A DNA stretch of 64,000 nt from Pseudanabaena galeata CCNP1313 (GTDB lineage Bacteria; Cyanobacteriota; Cyanobacteriia; Pseudanabaenales; Pseudanabaenaceae): positions 124,001-188,000 of the forward strand of contig NZ_CP112875.1 of NCBI RefSeq assembly GCF_029910235.1, given 5' to 3'. The notes under the pieces were generated by a model. That model had not been told where the DNA came from. It did not search any database and worked only from the letters and a program-made list of their open reading frames with translations. This document shows, in pieces, positions 18,266-26,805 of this stretch (the stretch's first letter is position 1; every line of letters begins with the position of its first letter). Made by a program: the position numbers and the translations under genes.

Positions 18266-19378
18266 TTAGAACAGTTGAAGCTGTTCTCTTTGTTCATTTA
18301 CATTCTTCTGTGGAATCACAAGTTGCTTACCTCCTCTTTCTAAAAGCATGAATTCAGACAACGGCTTGAATACTTGCGGTTGCAGAAACTGCAAAAGCCG
18401 ATCGCCATTCACAGGAATTTCAATCTCAACAGTGCTAACAATCTGCGCGATTTGTTCAAGCCAGTTATCAGCGTCACCTGATACCCAATCCTCAAACTGT
18501 CTCGGCAACAATGCTTCGACGATCGCTGTTGATGGTGGTTCCAACTTGGCGACGATAGAATCACGTTGCCAAAATATCTCTCTTGAGTCAGTCAATTCCT
18601 TATCATCAAGATTAAGGTCTTGATCGTCATTATCCACAGGTGCTTCGTTAGCAATTACATCAAACAGTTGCTTGAGAAACTCTAACCGATTTGCTTTTTC
18701 ATGGTATGTCTGAAGTTGATCGAACGGCTGACTGACTCGCTTTTGCAAGATTGGTAGTTCTTGCCGATCGCGTTCGAGAGTTTCTTGGGCAGTAGTCAAT
18801 TTGGCAGCGATCGCATTCCTCACCACATGCAGAAGAGAACTATGCGGATTGTGGCAATCAACATTAAATTCATAGCCTGAACTAATGCTCATACCAATCG
18901 AGCCATTGACCTCAGAGCCAAATCTGCTCAGATATACATTCAGTCCTGCAAATTGTCCAATTTGGATTTGAGTTAACCGATAGCTATCTCTCAGCTTTTG
19001 GAATTGTTCAGAAATATGATCGGCTATCAGCACAGCTTTATCCAACATCACACCGCGATCGCTGATGAATTGCTTCAGGTTGGCTTTGGCGACAGTGGCT
19101 AGGTCTGTTTGAATATGCTGAATGTTGGCAGGATGGTTGGTATTTACCATATCAGCTAGGTACTGAATCTTGGATTTGTCCCTAAACTGCGTATCGTTAT
19201 AGGCTTGCAATTGCATTCCTAGTCCTTGCAATTCGGCTTCGAGGGTAGCACGTTCCATAATCAGTGGATCGCCCGATGCGATCGCTTTCATTTGGGCGGC
19301 GTTGAGGACAGTCTCATCAATGTCTTCGATAGTGCGATGGGTGCGATCGCCCGATATCTTTATAAAAGGGGTGAAACT
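18266..19378 (-). pseudogene. C-terminal remnant of a giant DNA methylase-helicase
   Basis: From about 19378 down to 18266 the translation matches the C-terminal region of the very large (1500+ residue) plasmid and phage N6-methylase/SNF2-helicase proteins: GDRTHRTIEDIDETVLNAAQ, then AIASGDPLIMERATLEAEL, a coiled-coil stretch and QPFDQLQTYHEKANRLEFL. The frame continues to 19504, but that part only overlaps the MazF gene in another frame and is not homologous. The methylase core and helicase domains are absent. The matching N-terminal remnant is at 23002-23409 on the same strand. Confidence 0.75.
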
Positions 19379-19379
19379 T

Positions 19380-19757
19380 CTAATCAGGTTCCATGATTTG
19401 CTGAAGTGATTTGGCGATCGCTGCATATTCTTGAGTGGTGAGACTACCTCGATATGCCACGATACGAGAAATATCGATGGCGCGAACTTGATCCAATAGG
19501 GCAATTGATGGTGATTTTAAACCAGCGACACCAGCCGCAAATCGTATATATAAATGGGGATTGATTGCAGCCCATTCTTGTCCTCGATCTGTTGTCATGG
19601 GTACAACAAATACTAGTGGAAAGCGAAGTTTCCCTAATCGGCTTGGAAGTCCTACGACAATTGCGGGTCTGTAGCCTTCTTGCTCTCTACCGCTAGGATT
19701 TTGGCTAGGAAATTTTACTGTGATGACATCGCCAATTTGTAAAATCTGTTCTGTCAT
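19380..19757 (-). CDS. MazF/PemK-type endoribonuclease toxin
   Basis: The 125-residue protein has the MazF fold signature: IGDVITVKFPSQN at the N-terminus, EGYRPAIVVG, VVPMTTD and SIALLDQVRAIDISRI, then a C-terminal helix. MazF toxins cut single-stranded mRNA at short sites. It overlaps the antitoxin gene upstream by 4 bases. Its 3' end lies directly against the methylase-helicase remnant, showing where the module entered. Confidence 0.9.
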   Translation of the reverse strand: MTEQILQIGDVITVKFPSQNPSGREQEGYRPAIVVGLPSRLGKLRFPLVFVVPMTTDRGQEWAAINPHLYIRFAAGVAGLKSPSIALLDQVRAIDISRIVAYRGSLTTQEYAAIAKSLQQIMEPD

Positions 19758-20011
19758 GCGCCGATCTCGATTTTTCCTGTTTCTGCGATGAATTTAATGG
19801 ATTGCCCTTCTTGGAGTTCTCCTTCTTGCCATTCGTAGGGTTCATAGTTATCCAAACCTGATAGTTCGCTCTCTAACCAATCTTGATCTTCTTGAGTTCG
19901 AGGGTTTTCAGTTTGCCATACCAGATAGTTTAAGAAGCTAAGAACTTCTCGTAGTTTATCGTCAGGGATAATCTCTAAGCGTTGTGCTATTTCATTTTTA
20001 ATTGCGTTCAT
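19754..20011 (-). CDS. Antitoxin, DUF2281-like, paired with MazF
   Basis: The 85-residue protein begins MNAIKNEIAQRLEIIPDDKL and continues REVLSFLNYLVWQ, a pattern of DUF2281-type antitoxins, then an acidic tail for toxin binding. An AAGGAAA site lies about 6 bases upstream of the ATG. It overlaps mazF by 4 bases. The two form a complete addiction module. Confidence 0.8.
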   Translation of the reverse strand: MNAIKNEIAQRLEIIPDDKLREVLSFLNYLVWQTENPRTQEDQDWLESELSGLDNYEPYEWQEGELQEGQSIKFIAETGKIEIGA

Positions 20012-20022
20012 AGTGCTTTTCC

Positions 20023-20124
20023 TTATTGAGAATAGAGATTGCTTAAATCTAGTGCTTGTGTGTGATATTGATCGCGTTGGTTGATGAGGGCAATGATGAA
20101 TGAAGTATCAATGAATATTTTCAA
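20023..20124 (-). pseudogene. N-terminal fragment of a PIN-domain toxin
   Basis: The minus strand reads LKIFIDTSFIIALINQRDQY, then about 14 more residues to a stop at 20023. This is the first strand and helix of a PIN domain with the catalytic Asp. The remaining 100 residues are missing. It lies just upstream of the MazF module, and is likely the leftover of an older VapC-type gene that the module cut. Confidence 0.65.
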
Positions 20125-20166
20125 GGTTCTATCATCGTGTATCAAAACTATATTTTTTTACAATCA

Positions 20167-20883
20167 TTAGCCATGAATTGAAATCAACTTGATAAAATCA
20201 ATTTTTTTGATTTTCGATTGTTTTCTTTTTGATTTTACTCCGCAAAAATCAAAAAAAATATAATCCATTGAATATGACACTAAAAAAGTATCTATTGGCA
20301 CTTTATAAGTAGAACATTGAAATGTAATAGTATTCGATCTTCCAAATTTTTCAATTAGTTTCAAGAAGCTATCAATATCACCATTTCTGGCAGATTCAAA
20401 AAGCTCTATATCTCTATCAATTTTATCTTGGATTAAAAATTTATCTAATTCGCGAAGAGTTATAGGCTTTTTTATAAAATTATTAATTTTTGAATATATG
20501 TACAACTGTTTACAATTAGCTAATATGCCGTTTTCGCAAGAATTCAAGTTTAAATAATTGAGTAACTGATATTCAAAATTTAAAACATCAACATACTGAC
20601 TTTTCAACTCAATTATCAAAACTGGACTATGAGCAGGTTGAAAGTCTTTGATATTATATTTCTGGTATACAACAATATCTAAATTCCTATATTCCACTTT
20701 GATTATATAGTTGTCAGTGTTAATCTTAGTAAATTTAAGTAGATATAAGATTAATGCTTGCCTTACTTTTTCTTCTGGGTATAAAACTATTTTTCTTTTT
20801 CGGATTACACAGTCTGTGTAACTAACATTATCAATTAAGTATTCATAAATCTCAATTGGCTTGTCGAAGCAGTTTAAAATCAT
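20167..20883 (-). CDS. HSDR_N-like PD-(D/E)XK nuclease
   Basis: The 238-residue protein resembles the HSDR_N type of restriction nuclease: PEEKVRQALILYLL near residue 36 (helix with Glu), LDIVV with Asp69, and PVLIIELKSQ with Glu92-x-Lys94. These are the expected catalytic positions. The rest is not recognised. It begins one base after the GTPase gene ends, so the two are translated together. The AT-rich composition of both genes differs from the surroundings, indicating transfer as a unit. A defence role is inferred. Confidence 0.7.
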   Translation of the reverse strand: MILNCFDKPIEIYEYLIDNVSYTDCVIRKRKIVLYPEEKVRQALILYLLKFTKINTDNYIIKVEYRNLDIVVYQKYNIKDFQPAHSPVLIIELKSQYVDVLNFEYQLLNYLNLNSCENGILANCKQLYIYSKINNFIKKPITLRELDKFLIQDKIDRDIELFESARNGDIDSFLKLIEKFGRSNTITFQCSTYKVPIDTFLVSYSMDYIFFDFCGVKSKRKQSKIKKIDFIKLISIHG

Positions 20884-22878
20884 CTATTTAGAAACAAAAA
20901 AATCTAAGATCATTTCAATAGTGTTTTTCCATTCTTTCTCAGAATACTCTTGCAGAATTCTATTTGCAGATATACCCGTATCCAGTATTTCTAATTTTCT
21001 GCGTAAAATTGTGCAAACATCTTGGTTGTAACCAGATCCTTTTCCTCTTCTATCAATTAATTCTCTCCAAAAAACAGAATTTTCATTATTACCTCTTAGG
21101 AATGACTCTATTTGACGACCAACTCTACTGATAAATGCATCATATTGAATTTCAAATTGTTTTTTAATTTCAGGAGTCAAACTGTCTATTTCTTTAAGTG
21201 AACTACCTAATTCATTAATTATTTGTTCTGCCTCATTCTTCAAGTTTTTCGTAAACCTCTTTAACATTTCATTCTCATCAGTCCCCTCTGCTACTACTTT
21301 TGCATCAAAAAATGTATCAAATCCTCTTTCTTCAAAAGTACCTAATCTTCTATGAATAGCATCTTTCGTATTCCAAGCCTTATACTTTTCCGAATAATAT
21401 TCTACATATTTATCAATAAATTCTTCATAAATAAAACTAGGAACTCGCTTATCTAAATTTTTAATGTCTTCAAGCCTAGAAACTGCAACTTTTATTAGTT
21501 CAACTTCCTGTTCTGATAGGGTCTTTCCTTGCTGCATTAGCTGAAAGCTATTTTTAATTTCATATACTTCATTAATTAAGCCATCTTTTCTGTTTTCAAT
21601 AATATAATTTATAGCAAAAATTACTTCAGCTTTCATGTCCTGAAGATCGTTTTCATCATAATCTCGTTCCATTCTGCCTTTTTCATCATAACATTGAAGC
21701 GCATCGTAAAACAGAATATTATCTTTAACAAAGTTCAGATTTAGTCTATTAAAAACATCTTGTATAATTCCCTTTTTGATTTCTATTCCTGCTTCTCTAG
21801 TTCCATCTCCATCGTTTTCTTTTTCGGGTTCCCCTTTATGTGGCATGACAAATGTGACAAATCTATTTTCGTATTTTTTTGAATGCTGACTTAAAAAATA
21901 CTTCATCAATTCACGAACATTTGTTTCAGGTGAGTCATTATATGTAGAGGTAAAGAGACAAATTGTATCTTCTCTTTCAATATAATCTCTTAAGTCTGGT
22001 CTTATTGGATTTTCATCTATGCCTTTTGTATCAATGATCGAATCAAAAAGCCCCAACTCGGATACACCAAAGATTTCACTATTAATGTAAATGAAAATTT
22101 TCTTTGGGATAGAAAAAGATGGGATATCAGCTTTATTAACTTTTTCAAAGGTTTCTTTGAGCCATTGCTTCGGATCAACCAATTCAGGACAAAAAATTCT
22201 ACTATCTGCCTTGTCATAGAATCTGTTATCTAAACTTGCATTTTCAAACGCATATTCCTTAAATTCTTCCAAGGAAAGTTCTTTTGCTTTTTCTTCTGCC
22301 AAATCAATTGTTTTTGAAGTGATTTTGCTATCTTCTTCTTTAATTTTTCTTGTGGTTGTATTTAGTTTAGTTATTGAACGCAAGGCTCGTCCCATTTCAA
22401 CTGAAATTACATCACTCTCTGACTTGTCGTTATAAAAAGATTCACAAAAATCAGTGATCAAGAGTTCTAATTTTTCTCTGTCATAAGGATCAATTTCAAT
22501 ATATATTTCTTTATCTGATTTGATAATTACTTCACTTATTGTTGTTCTACCAGATGCAGTTGACAATAAAGGTTCTGTAACTTTTATAATTCTTTTTCCC
22601 TTTTTTGTCTCAACATTTTTCTCAATGTCATGAACTAGATTAAATAAATTACATATAGCTGTTGTTTTACCAGCACCAATTTTACCGATAAATACAACTT
22701 TGTACTTATCAATATCTAAAATATTACTTATTTCATCTAATCTATTAAGCTTAGAAAGCAACGACTTTTTTCGTATGTGTTCAAAGATATTACTTTTGTC
22801 GTCGTTAATATTATTAATTGCAAGTTGAACTTCGGTTTTCAACTCAGAGATTGAAATTTTACTTTTATCTAAAACCAT
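20884..22878 (-). CDS. Dynamin-like/P-loop GTPase-type protein
   Basis: The 664-residue protein has a P-loop VVFIGKIGAGKTTAICNLF near residues 62-80 and a G3-like DTKG near 284 (FDSIIDTKGIDENPIRPD). A later FVMPHKGEPE may be the guanine-specificity region. Long helical segments with many charged residues follow from about 420 to the end, as in dynamin-like stalks. I do not recognise a named family. Together with the abutting nuclease gene it looks like an NTPase sensor that controls a nuclease. Codon use is AT-rich. Confidence 0.7.
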   Translation of the reverse strand: MVLDKSKISISELKTEVQLAINNINDDKSNIFEHIRKKSLLSKLNRLDEISNILDIDKYKVVFIGKIGAGKTTAICNLFNLVHDIEKNVETKKGKRIIKVTEPLLSTASGRTTISEVIIKSDKEIYIEIDPYDREKLELLITDFCESFYNDKSESDVISVEMGRALRSITKLNTTTRKIKEEDSKITSKTIDLAEEKAKELSLEEFKEYAFENASLDNRFYDKADSRIFCPELVDPKQWLKETFEKVNKADIPSFSIPKKIFIYINSEIFGVSELGLFDSIIDTKGIDENPIRPDLRDYIEREDTICLFTSTYNDSPETNVRELMKYFLSQHSKKYENRFVTFVMPHKGEPEKENDGDGTREAGIEIKKGIIQDVFNRLNLNFVKDNILFYDALQCYDEKGRMERDYDENDLQDMKAEVIFAINYIIENRKDGLINEVYEIKNSFQLMQQGKTLSEQEVELIKVAVSRLEDIKNLDKRVPSFIYEEFIDKYVEYYSEKYKAWNTKDAIHRRLGTFEERGFDTFFDAKVVAEGTDENEMLKRFTKNLKNEAEQIINELGSSLKEIDSLTPEIKKQFEIQYDAFISRVGRQIESFLRGNNENSVFWRELIDRRGKGSGYNQDVCTILRRKLEILDTGISANRILQEYSEKEWKNTIEMILDFFVSK

Positions 22879-23001
22879 ACTGTTTTTTTTTGATTATTTT
22901 TACTTGAATAATTGTAACATATCTCATTAGTTTTTATTGAATCCAAGTTGCTACCTATCAAAAACAGCCTCAAAACAGGTTGACAATAGCCTTACCTAAT
23001 C

Positions 23002-23409
23002 CTAAATAGCGCTGTTTCCATAGCCTACAAACACTAGAATGTTGCACGCTGGTTCGACGATTGATCCCCCCGTAAAGCCAATATCGTTGAGGAGATCCCG
23101 TATGGCGCGGATTACTTCAAAGCTGGTTTGATAGGCAGTGGCTGATTTGGCGGCTTGGATTTCGGCGGTGGTGAGCAGTTGGCAAAGTCTTTCATAGCAA
23201 CGATATTGCCATGTGTTCCCCTGATGGTTCGCTCCCACCCAGATATCGGTGAGGGTTCCCCATCCTGATGCTTTGGCTAGTTCTATTTGCTGGTCAGGTT
23301 CGCCAATCTGGATGGATTTCGAGAGGGCGATCGCCTCTACTGTTGCTTCGGCTTTTATGCGTAAAGAACAATCAAAATGCTCTTCAATTTCTTGGGTAAT
23401 TTCAAACAT
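23002..23409 (-). pseudogene. N-terminal remnant of the giant methylase-helicase
   Basis: The translation from the ATG at 23409 (a TTG at 23430 is also in frame) reaches RAIRDLLNDIGFTGGSIVEPACN, which matches the lead-in and first half of motif I of the giant N6-methylases, and then the frame derails (VFVGYGNSAI). The usual motif would be EPxxGxGxF. The middle of the gene is missing; its C-terminal end lies at 18266-19378 in the same orientation. The 3.6 kb between them is now occupied by the GTPase-nuclease pair and TA genes. Confidence 0.7.
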
Positions 23410-23486
23410 AGGGTTTTGTGCTTTTGGCAAACTTTCAGTTGTTATGCGTTTGTTCTTGAGAACGGGCGCTAGCCATAGGCAAAAAA

Positions 23487-23515
23487 AAAGACAAGACTTT
23501 AGCTGTCCTGCCTTT
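23487..23515 (-). terminator. Rho-independent terminator of the Rpn-like gene
   Basis: On the minus strand AAAGGCAGGAC pairs with GTCTTGTCTTT (GU pairs allowed) around a 7-base loop and is followed by a run of T. It lies 25 bases after the stop of the gene that ends at 23540. On the plus strand the wobble pairs become mismatches, so the minus direction is favoured. Confidence 0.75.
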
Positions 23516-23539
23516 TTTTAGTATTGGTTCAAAAATCCT

Positions 23540-24466
23540 CTATTTAGTTTTGCCTTGAGTTTTTAGCCAATCACTTAGGTCAGCAATCGCCTCTAAGTCA
23601 AATAATGCTTCGGCTAGATTTTCTAGCTGTTTTGCCGATAGTTTATTTACCTTGCCCCGTAAACTTGGGCTAATCTGTCCAAACTTGCGATTGAGCAGCC
23701 GCAATAGCATCGTAGCTTGCCCCTTTACCAGTCCGCGCTTCTCGCCTAGCTTCAAACCTTTTTGTTCACCTAGCTGTAAACCACGTTGCTCACCTAGCTG
23801 TAAACCACGTTGCTCGCCTTCTTCTTTTGCCTCTTGATATACACGGGTCTGCTTTAAATCGCTGTATGTAAACATTGCCTCAATCTCCTGCCGACTAAGT
23901 TTCGGGAATTTATACACCAACACCGTCTCTATTAATTCTAATACCTGCTCTTGAATTTCGGGATCATTTTCCTGCTCAATTTTATCGCCCAATCGTCTAG
24001 CCATAGTTACGGCTTGACTTTCAGTAGACAAGATTAGCTGAATAATATTGATCGCAAAGGAGTCCGTCTCCCGATCTACCAAGTCTTCCAAGTACACTCT
24101 TTGTAACCTTTGACAGTTGAGCATCTCCTGCACATGGCTTCTTGGCTCTGGCTCATAGCTACGCCTCGCAAAGATGGCGATCGCTTTCCAATCCTGTTCG
24201 GGACGGTATTGATTCAAATACAGATATATTTCCGATAAGTACTCCCAGTAAAAGTCTTCCTTTTGCTGAAATTGCACCTCGATTAAATATATCGGTTTGT
24301 CTTTCGCTTTTGGAATAAATATTCCATCAAAGCGAAAGGCTTTCTCTTTCACTTCCACTGAGCTAAATTCATAGCCCTCTGCTTCCGAGATCGGGCGTTC
24401 GATTAGCTCAAATAGCAAGCTGTGAAAGGCGTTAAATAATTGGTAAAAAAGCGTGTCAGTCCTCAT
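23540..24466 (-). CDS. Rpn/DUF2887-type PD-(D/E)XK protein with DUF4351 tail
   Basis: The 308-residue protein has the pattern of cyanobacterial Rpn-like proteins: FYQLFNAFHSLLFELI at the start, FRFDGIFIP with the catalytic Asp, and PIYLIEVQFQ with Glu-x-Gln in the usual Glu-x-Lys place. The C-terminal 60 residues are DUF4351 (LLRLLNRKFGQISPSLRGKV). Between them a short repeat GEQRGLQL occurs three to four times, encoded by a 24-base DNA repeat (23768-23817). Rpn proteins are linked to RecA-independent recombination. Copy number is high in cyanobacteria. Confidence 0.85.
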   Translation of the reverse strand: MRTDTLFYQLFNAFHSLLFELIERPISEAEGYEFSSVEVKEKAFRFDGIFIPKAKDKPIYLIEVQFQQKEDFYWEYLSEIYLYLNQYRPEQDWKAIAIFARRSYEPEPRSHVQEMLNCQRLQRVYLEDLVDRETDSFAINIIQLILSTESQAVTMARRLGDKIEQENDPEIQEQVLELIETVLVYKFPKLSRQEIEAMFTYSDLKQTRVYQEAKEEGEQRGLQLGEQRGLQLGEQKGLKLGEKRGLVKGQATMLLRLLNRKFGQISPSLRGKVNKLSAKQLENLAEALFDLEAIADLSDWLKTQGKTK

Positions 24467-24525
24467 AATTACTTAGCCTAGCAAAGTTTTGACCTTGTGC
24501 AAATTGTTTTTTGTTTTTCATAGAA

Positions 24526-24573
24526 TAGAAACTAGAGAGAATAAAGCGATCGCTTTATTCTCTCTAGTTTCTA
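24526..24573. repeat. 48-bp perfect palindrome centred on a HIP1 site
   Basis: Every base from 24526 to 24549 pairs with 24550 to 24573; the centre is GCGATCGC. It includes the stop codon of the RNAP-like fragment (24571). It can form a strong hairpin in RNA of either strand and may end transcription, although no long T-run follows. It may also be an inserted repeat. Confidence 0.8.
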
Positions 24574-26334
24574 GGCTGCGACCAGTTCGCAAACTATGGT
24601 CTTTTGCTGGGTAGTCAGGGATGCAATGTATTCCCCAACGATGACTTTGGCAGAGTCCTTGGCGACTAGTCCTAACATGTATGGCTTTTTCCTGCTATTT
24701 CTCACGACTTCAATTTGATATCTACCATCCTGCTCACGTTGAGATACAACAATGGAAATACAGGCGTGTTCTCCATTGCCTGTCCATTTGGTTGATGCGA
24801 GTTCTCCATACTGCGCTCCGACTACTTGCAGTCGCATGAGTTGGTTGTCATGGAGGCGATCGCATACTTCGGGCAGAAACATATTGAAGACAACACTTGC
24901 AGTGCCATGATCGCCGTTGTGACTGGCTTGCCACATGGCGGCACTACAGGTTTGAGCGGTTTTCTCGCTTTTCTCCCGTAGTTTCTCGCCTAAGCCTTTT
25001 GCCCATTCCACGGCGGCGCGGAGGATTTTCTTCCGTGATTCCCGATCGCTTGATAGTTTCATTCCTTCCCTAATCTTGCTGGTATATTCATCGCGGCGGG
25101 CGATCGCTCTTTTGTAGAGAATCTCGCTTGGTTTGACAAATAGTTCGCGGAATTCGAGTAGGGTACGTTCGTGTAAATCTACAGGTTGCCAGATCGCATT
25201 CACGGATTGAATCAGGAATGATATCGGGTCGTTGTATTCTCCATTGGCTACCAAGGTTCGTGCGGGCATTTTGCATCTTTGTTTAGAATCGTAGTAGCTG
25301 CCATATACGCCTTGCTTCTTGCGATCGATCAGCCAATCCAGTTTCGGTAAGCTTTTGCCAACTTCATCTAGAAAGGCTTGGTCATGGCTGAGGTCGGATT
25401 TAAGCCGATCTACGGCGACTTGAACTTCTTGGGCTAAACCTGCAATGTACTGATGATGCCCTGTAGCCCATGCGGTGGCTAGGTAATAGGTGATCAATCC
25501 AATTTGGTTTTCGGTCGATCTTAGGGCAACTTCGGCTAATGTGCCTTGCACTGCTACTTTGTCGGGTTTATAAGTGGTGGGCTTGATGTGGTGTTGACGG
25601 ATTTCTTTGGCGATTTCAGGTAGTTTCTTGACTGATTTCACACAGAAGGTATCACCGTCAAAGTCCATGCCACAGTAGTCACGCGCTTCGTCTGGGTTGA
25701 CATACATGGTTCCCTGTTGGTTGAGTCCTTTGATATGTTTGTTTGTCCAGATTTGCAAATCGTTGCGATCGCGAATGGGATAGCGAAATCCGACATATTC
25801 GCCTTGTGACAGTTCAGGAATGCACATTTCCAGTTTTCCTAGTTCTGGGCAGGGCTGTGCCATGAAACTGGAGAAGTTGATACCGCCACTGGTAGCGAGG
25901 GTTAACCAACGTCTTCTTACTAGGTCTTCAATCTTTCTTACCACGTATGGATGTTCTAGCAGTTGTCCATAGATGTCATGTTTGAGGATTTCCGATAGGA
26001 TTTTACCATCGGCTTCTTCTTCGCGTTCTTCTTCAGGTTCGTCTACTTTCACCCATTGTTCGGTTTGTACTAGTTGGCAGAGTTGTTTGACATCGGATTG
26101 GGCTGCGACTAATGTTTCGGCTTTAAGTTGGGTAATTGGTAAGACATCATGGGCGATCGCTTGTTGGCTGAACCATTGCCAAACGGTATAGGAGGTCTTG
26201 ACGCTACGCTTTTGGGCGAAGTTGACGATTCCTAGTTGAGGGCGGCGATCGCCTGTTTCTTGTTCTAAAAAAAAGATCGCGCTTTTGTAGAGGGGTTTGT
26301 TCAGTTTGATAAATAGTTCACAAAAGTCTTTCTT
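24571..26334 (-). pseudogene. RdRP/RNAP-like DFDGD protein, truncated at the 5' end
   Basis: The frame is open from 26334 but has no usual start codon before a GTG at 26052. It contains GEYVGFRYPIRDRNDLQ, then MYVNPDEARDYCGMDFDGDT (Asp130, 132 and 134 counted from the GTG). The DFDGD motif holds the metal-binding aspartates of RNA polymerase beta' and eukaryotic RdRP. After it comes STENQIGLITYYLATA and LAQEVQVAVDRLKSD, which parallel the NxxG and AVD segments of RdRPs. The part before DFDGD that would hold the first barrel is missing, so it is incomplete compared with the protein at 32374. The 5' segment (CELFIKLNKPLYKSAI) resembles an internal segment (RELFVKPSEILYKRAI), suggesting recombination between paralogs. 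Confidence 0.7.
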
Positions 26335-26666
26335 CTATTTCTAAGCAAGGCAAAACCACATAATGATGATCGCCTAAATAAACCTCTCGCAAATTTTCTG
26401 ATAGAAAATCATCATCACGATCAACCTGAAAAATCGTATATCCTTTTGCTGTAATTTTTTGATTCAGGTGCTTTTGTAGAGTTCTCTTTCCTTTCTCAGA
26501 TAAGATAGTAATAGCACCAGATTTACTATTTTCATCAAGGTAGCTACAGCCAAAAGACCAGCAAAAAGATTCTTGCTTAAATATGAAATCTTTCCAGTTA
26601 CAGGCGTAATAATTTATGCGGTCTTGTCCTCTAATAATGTATTTGTGACTTAAATGCAAATCTTCA
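26318..26666 (-). pseudogene. C-terminal end of the fused helicase, cut off by a MITE
   Basis: These 116 codons (EDLHLSHKYIIRGQDRINYY to LPCLEIEERLL) continue the helicase that starts at 31451. When the 130-base MITE and one 9-base target copy are removed, the frame runs through LILKPEDLHL without interruption and the gene becomes exactly 1665 codons including the stop. The present frame that reaches 26728 takes its first residues from the MITE itself. The domain is not recognised. Confidence 0.8.
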
Positions 26667-26675
26667 GGTTTTAAT

Positions 26676-26805
26676 CTAAGTACAGGACAAAAAGCTTGAA
26701 ATGCTCTCCCAGTAAGGATTTGGCTCAATAAGCCCGAAAGCTTTACTTAGTAACGATTTCAGGGGATTTTGGCGTTCTATTTTTGATTTTTTGTCCTGTA
26801 CTTAG
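26676..26805. mobile_element. 130-bp MITE
   Basis: The ends are 18-base perfect inverted repeats (CTAAGTACAGGACAAAAA and its complement). A perfect 9-base target duplication GGTTTTAAT flanks it at 26667-26675 and 26806-26814. It has no coding capacity for a transposase, so it is a non-autonomous element. The insertion shifts the helicase frame by one base and gives the current stop codon at 26802-26804. No parent IS with these ends is seen in the window. Confidence 0.9.

Noticed and set aside
19379-19504. N-terminal 42 residues of the methylase-helicase remnant frame
   Set aside because: They are an overlapping reading of mazF in another frame, not part of the old gene.
26667-26728. N-terminus of the 136-residue frame at 26318
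   Set aside because: These codons lie in the MITE and its target copy; the true reading joins to the helicase upstream.
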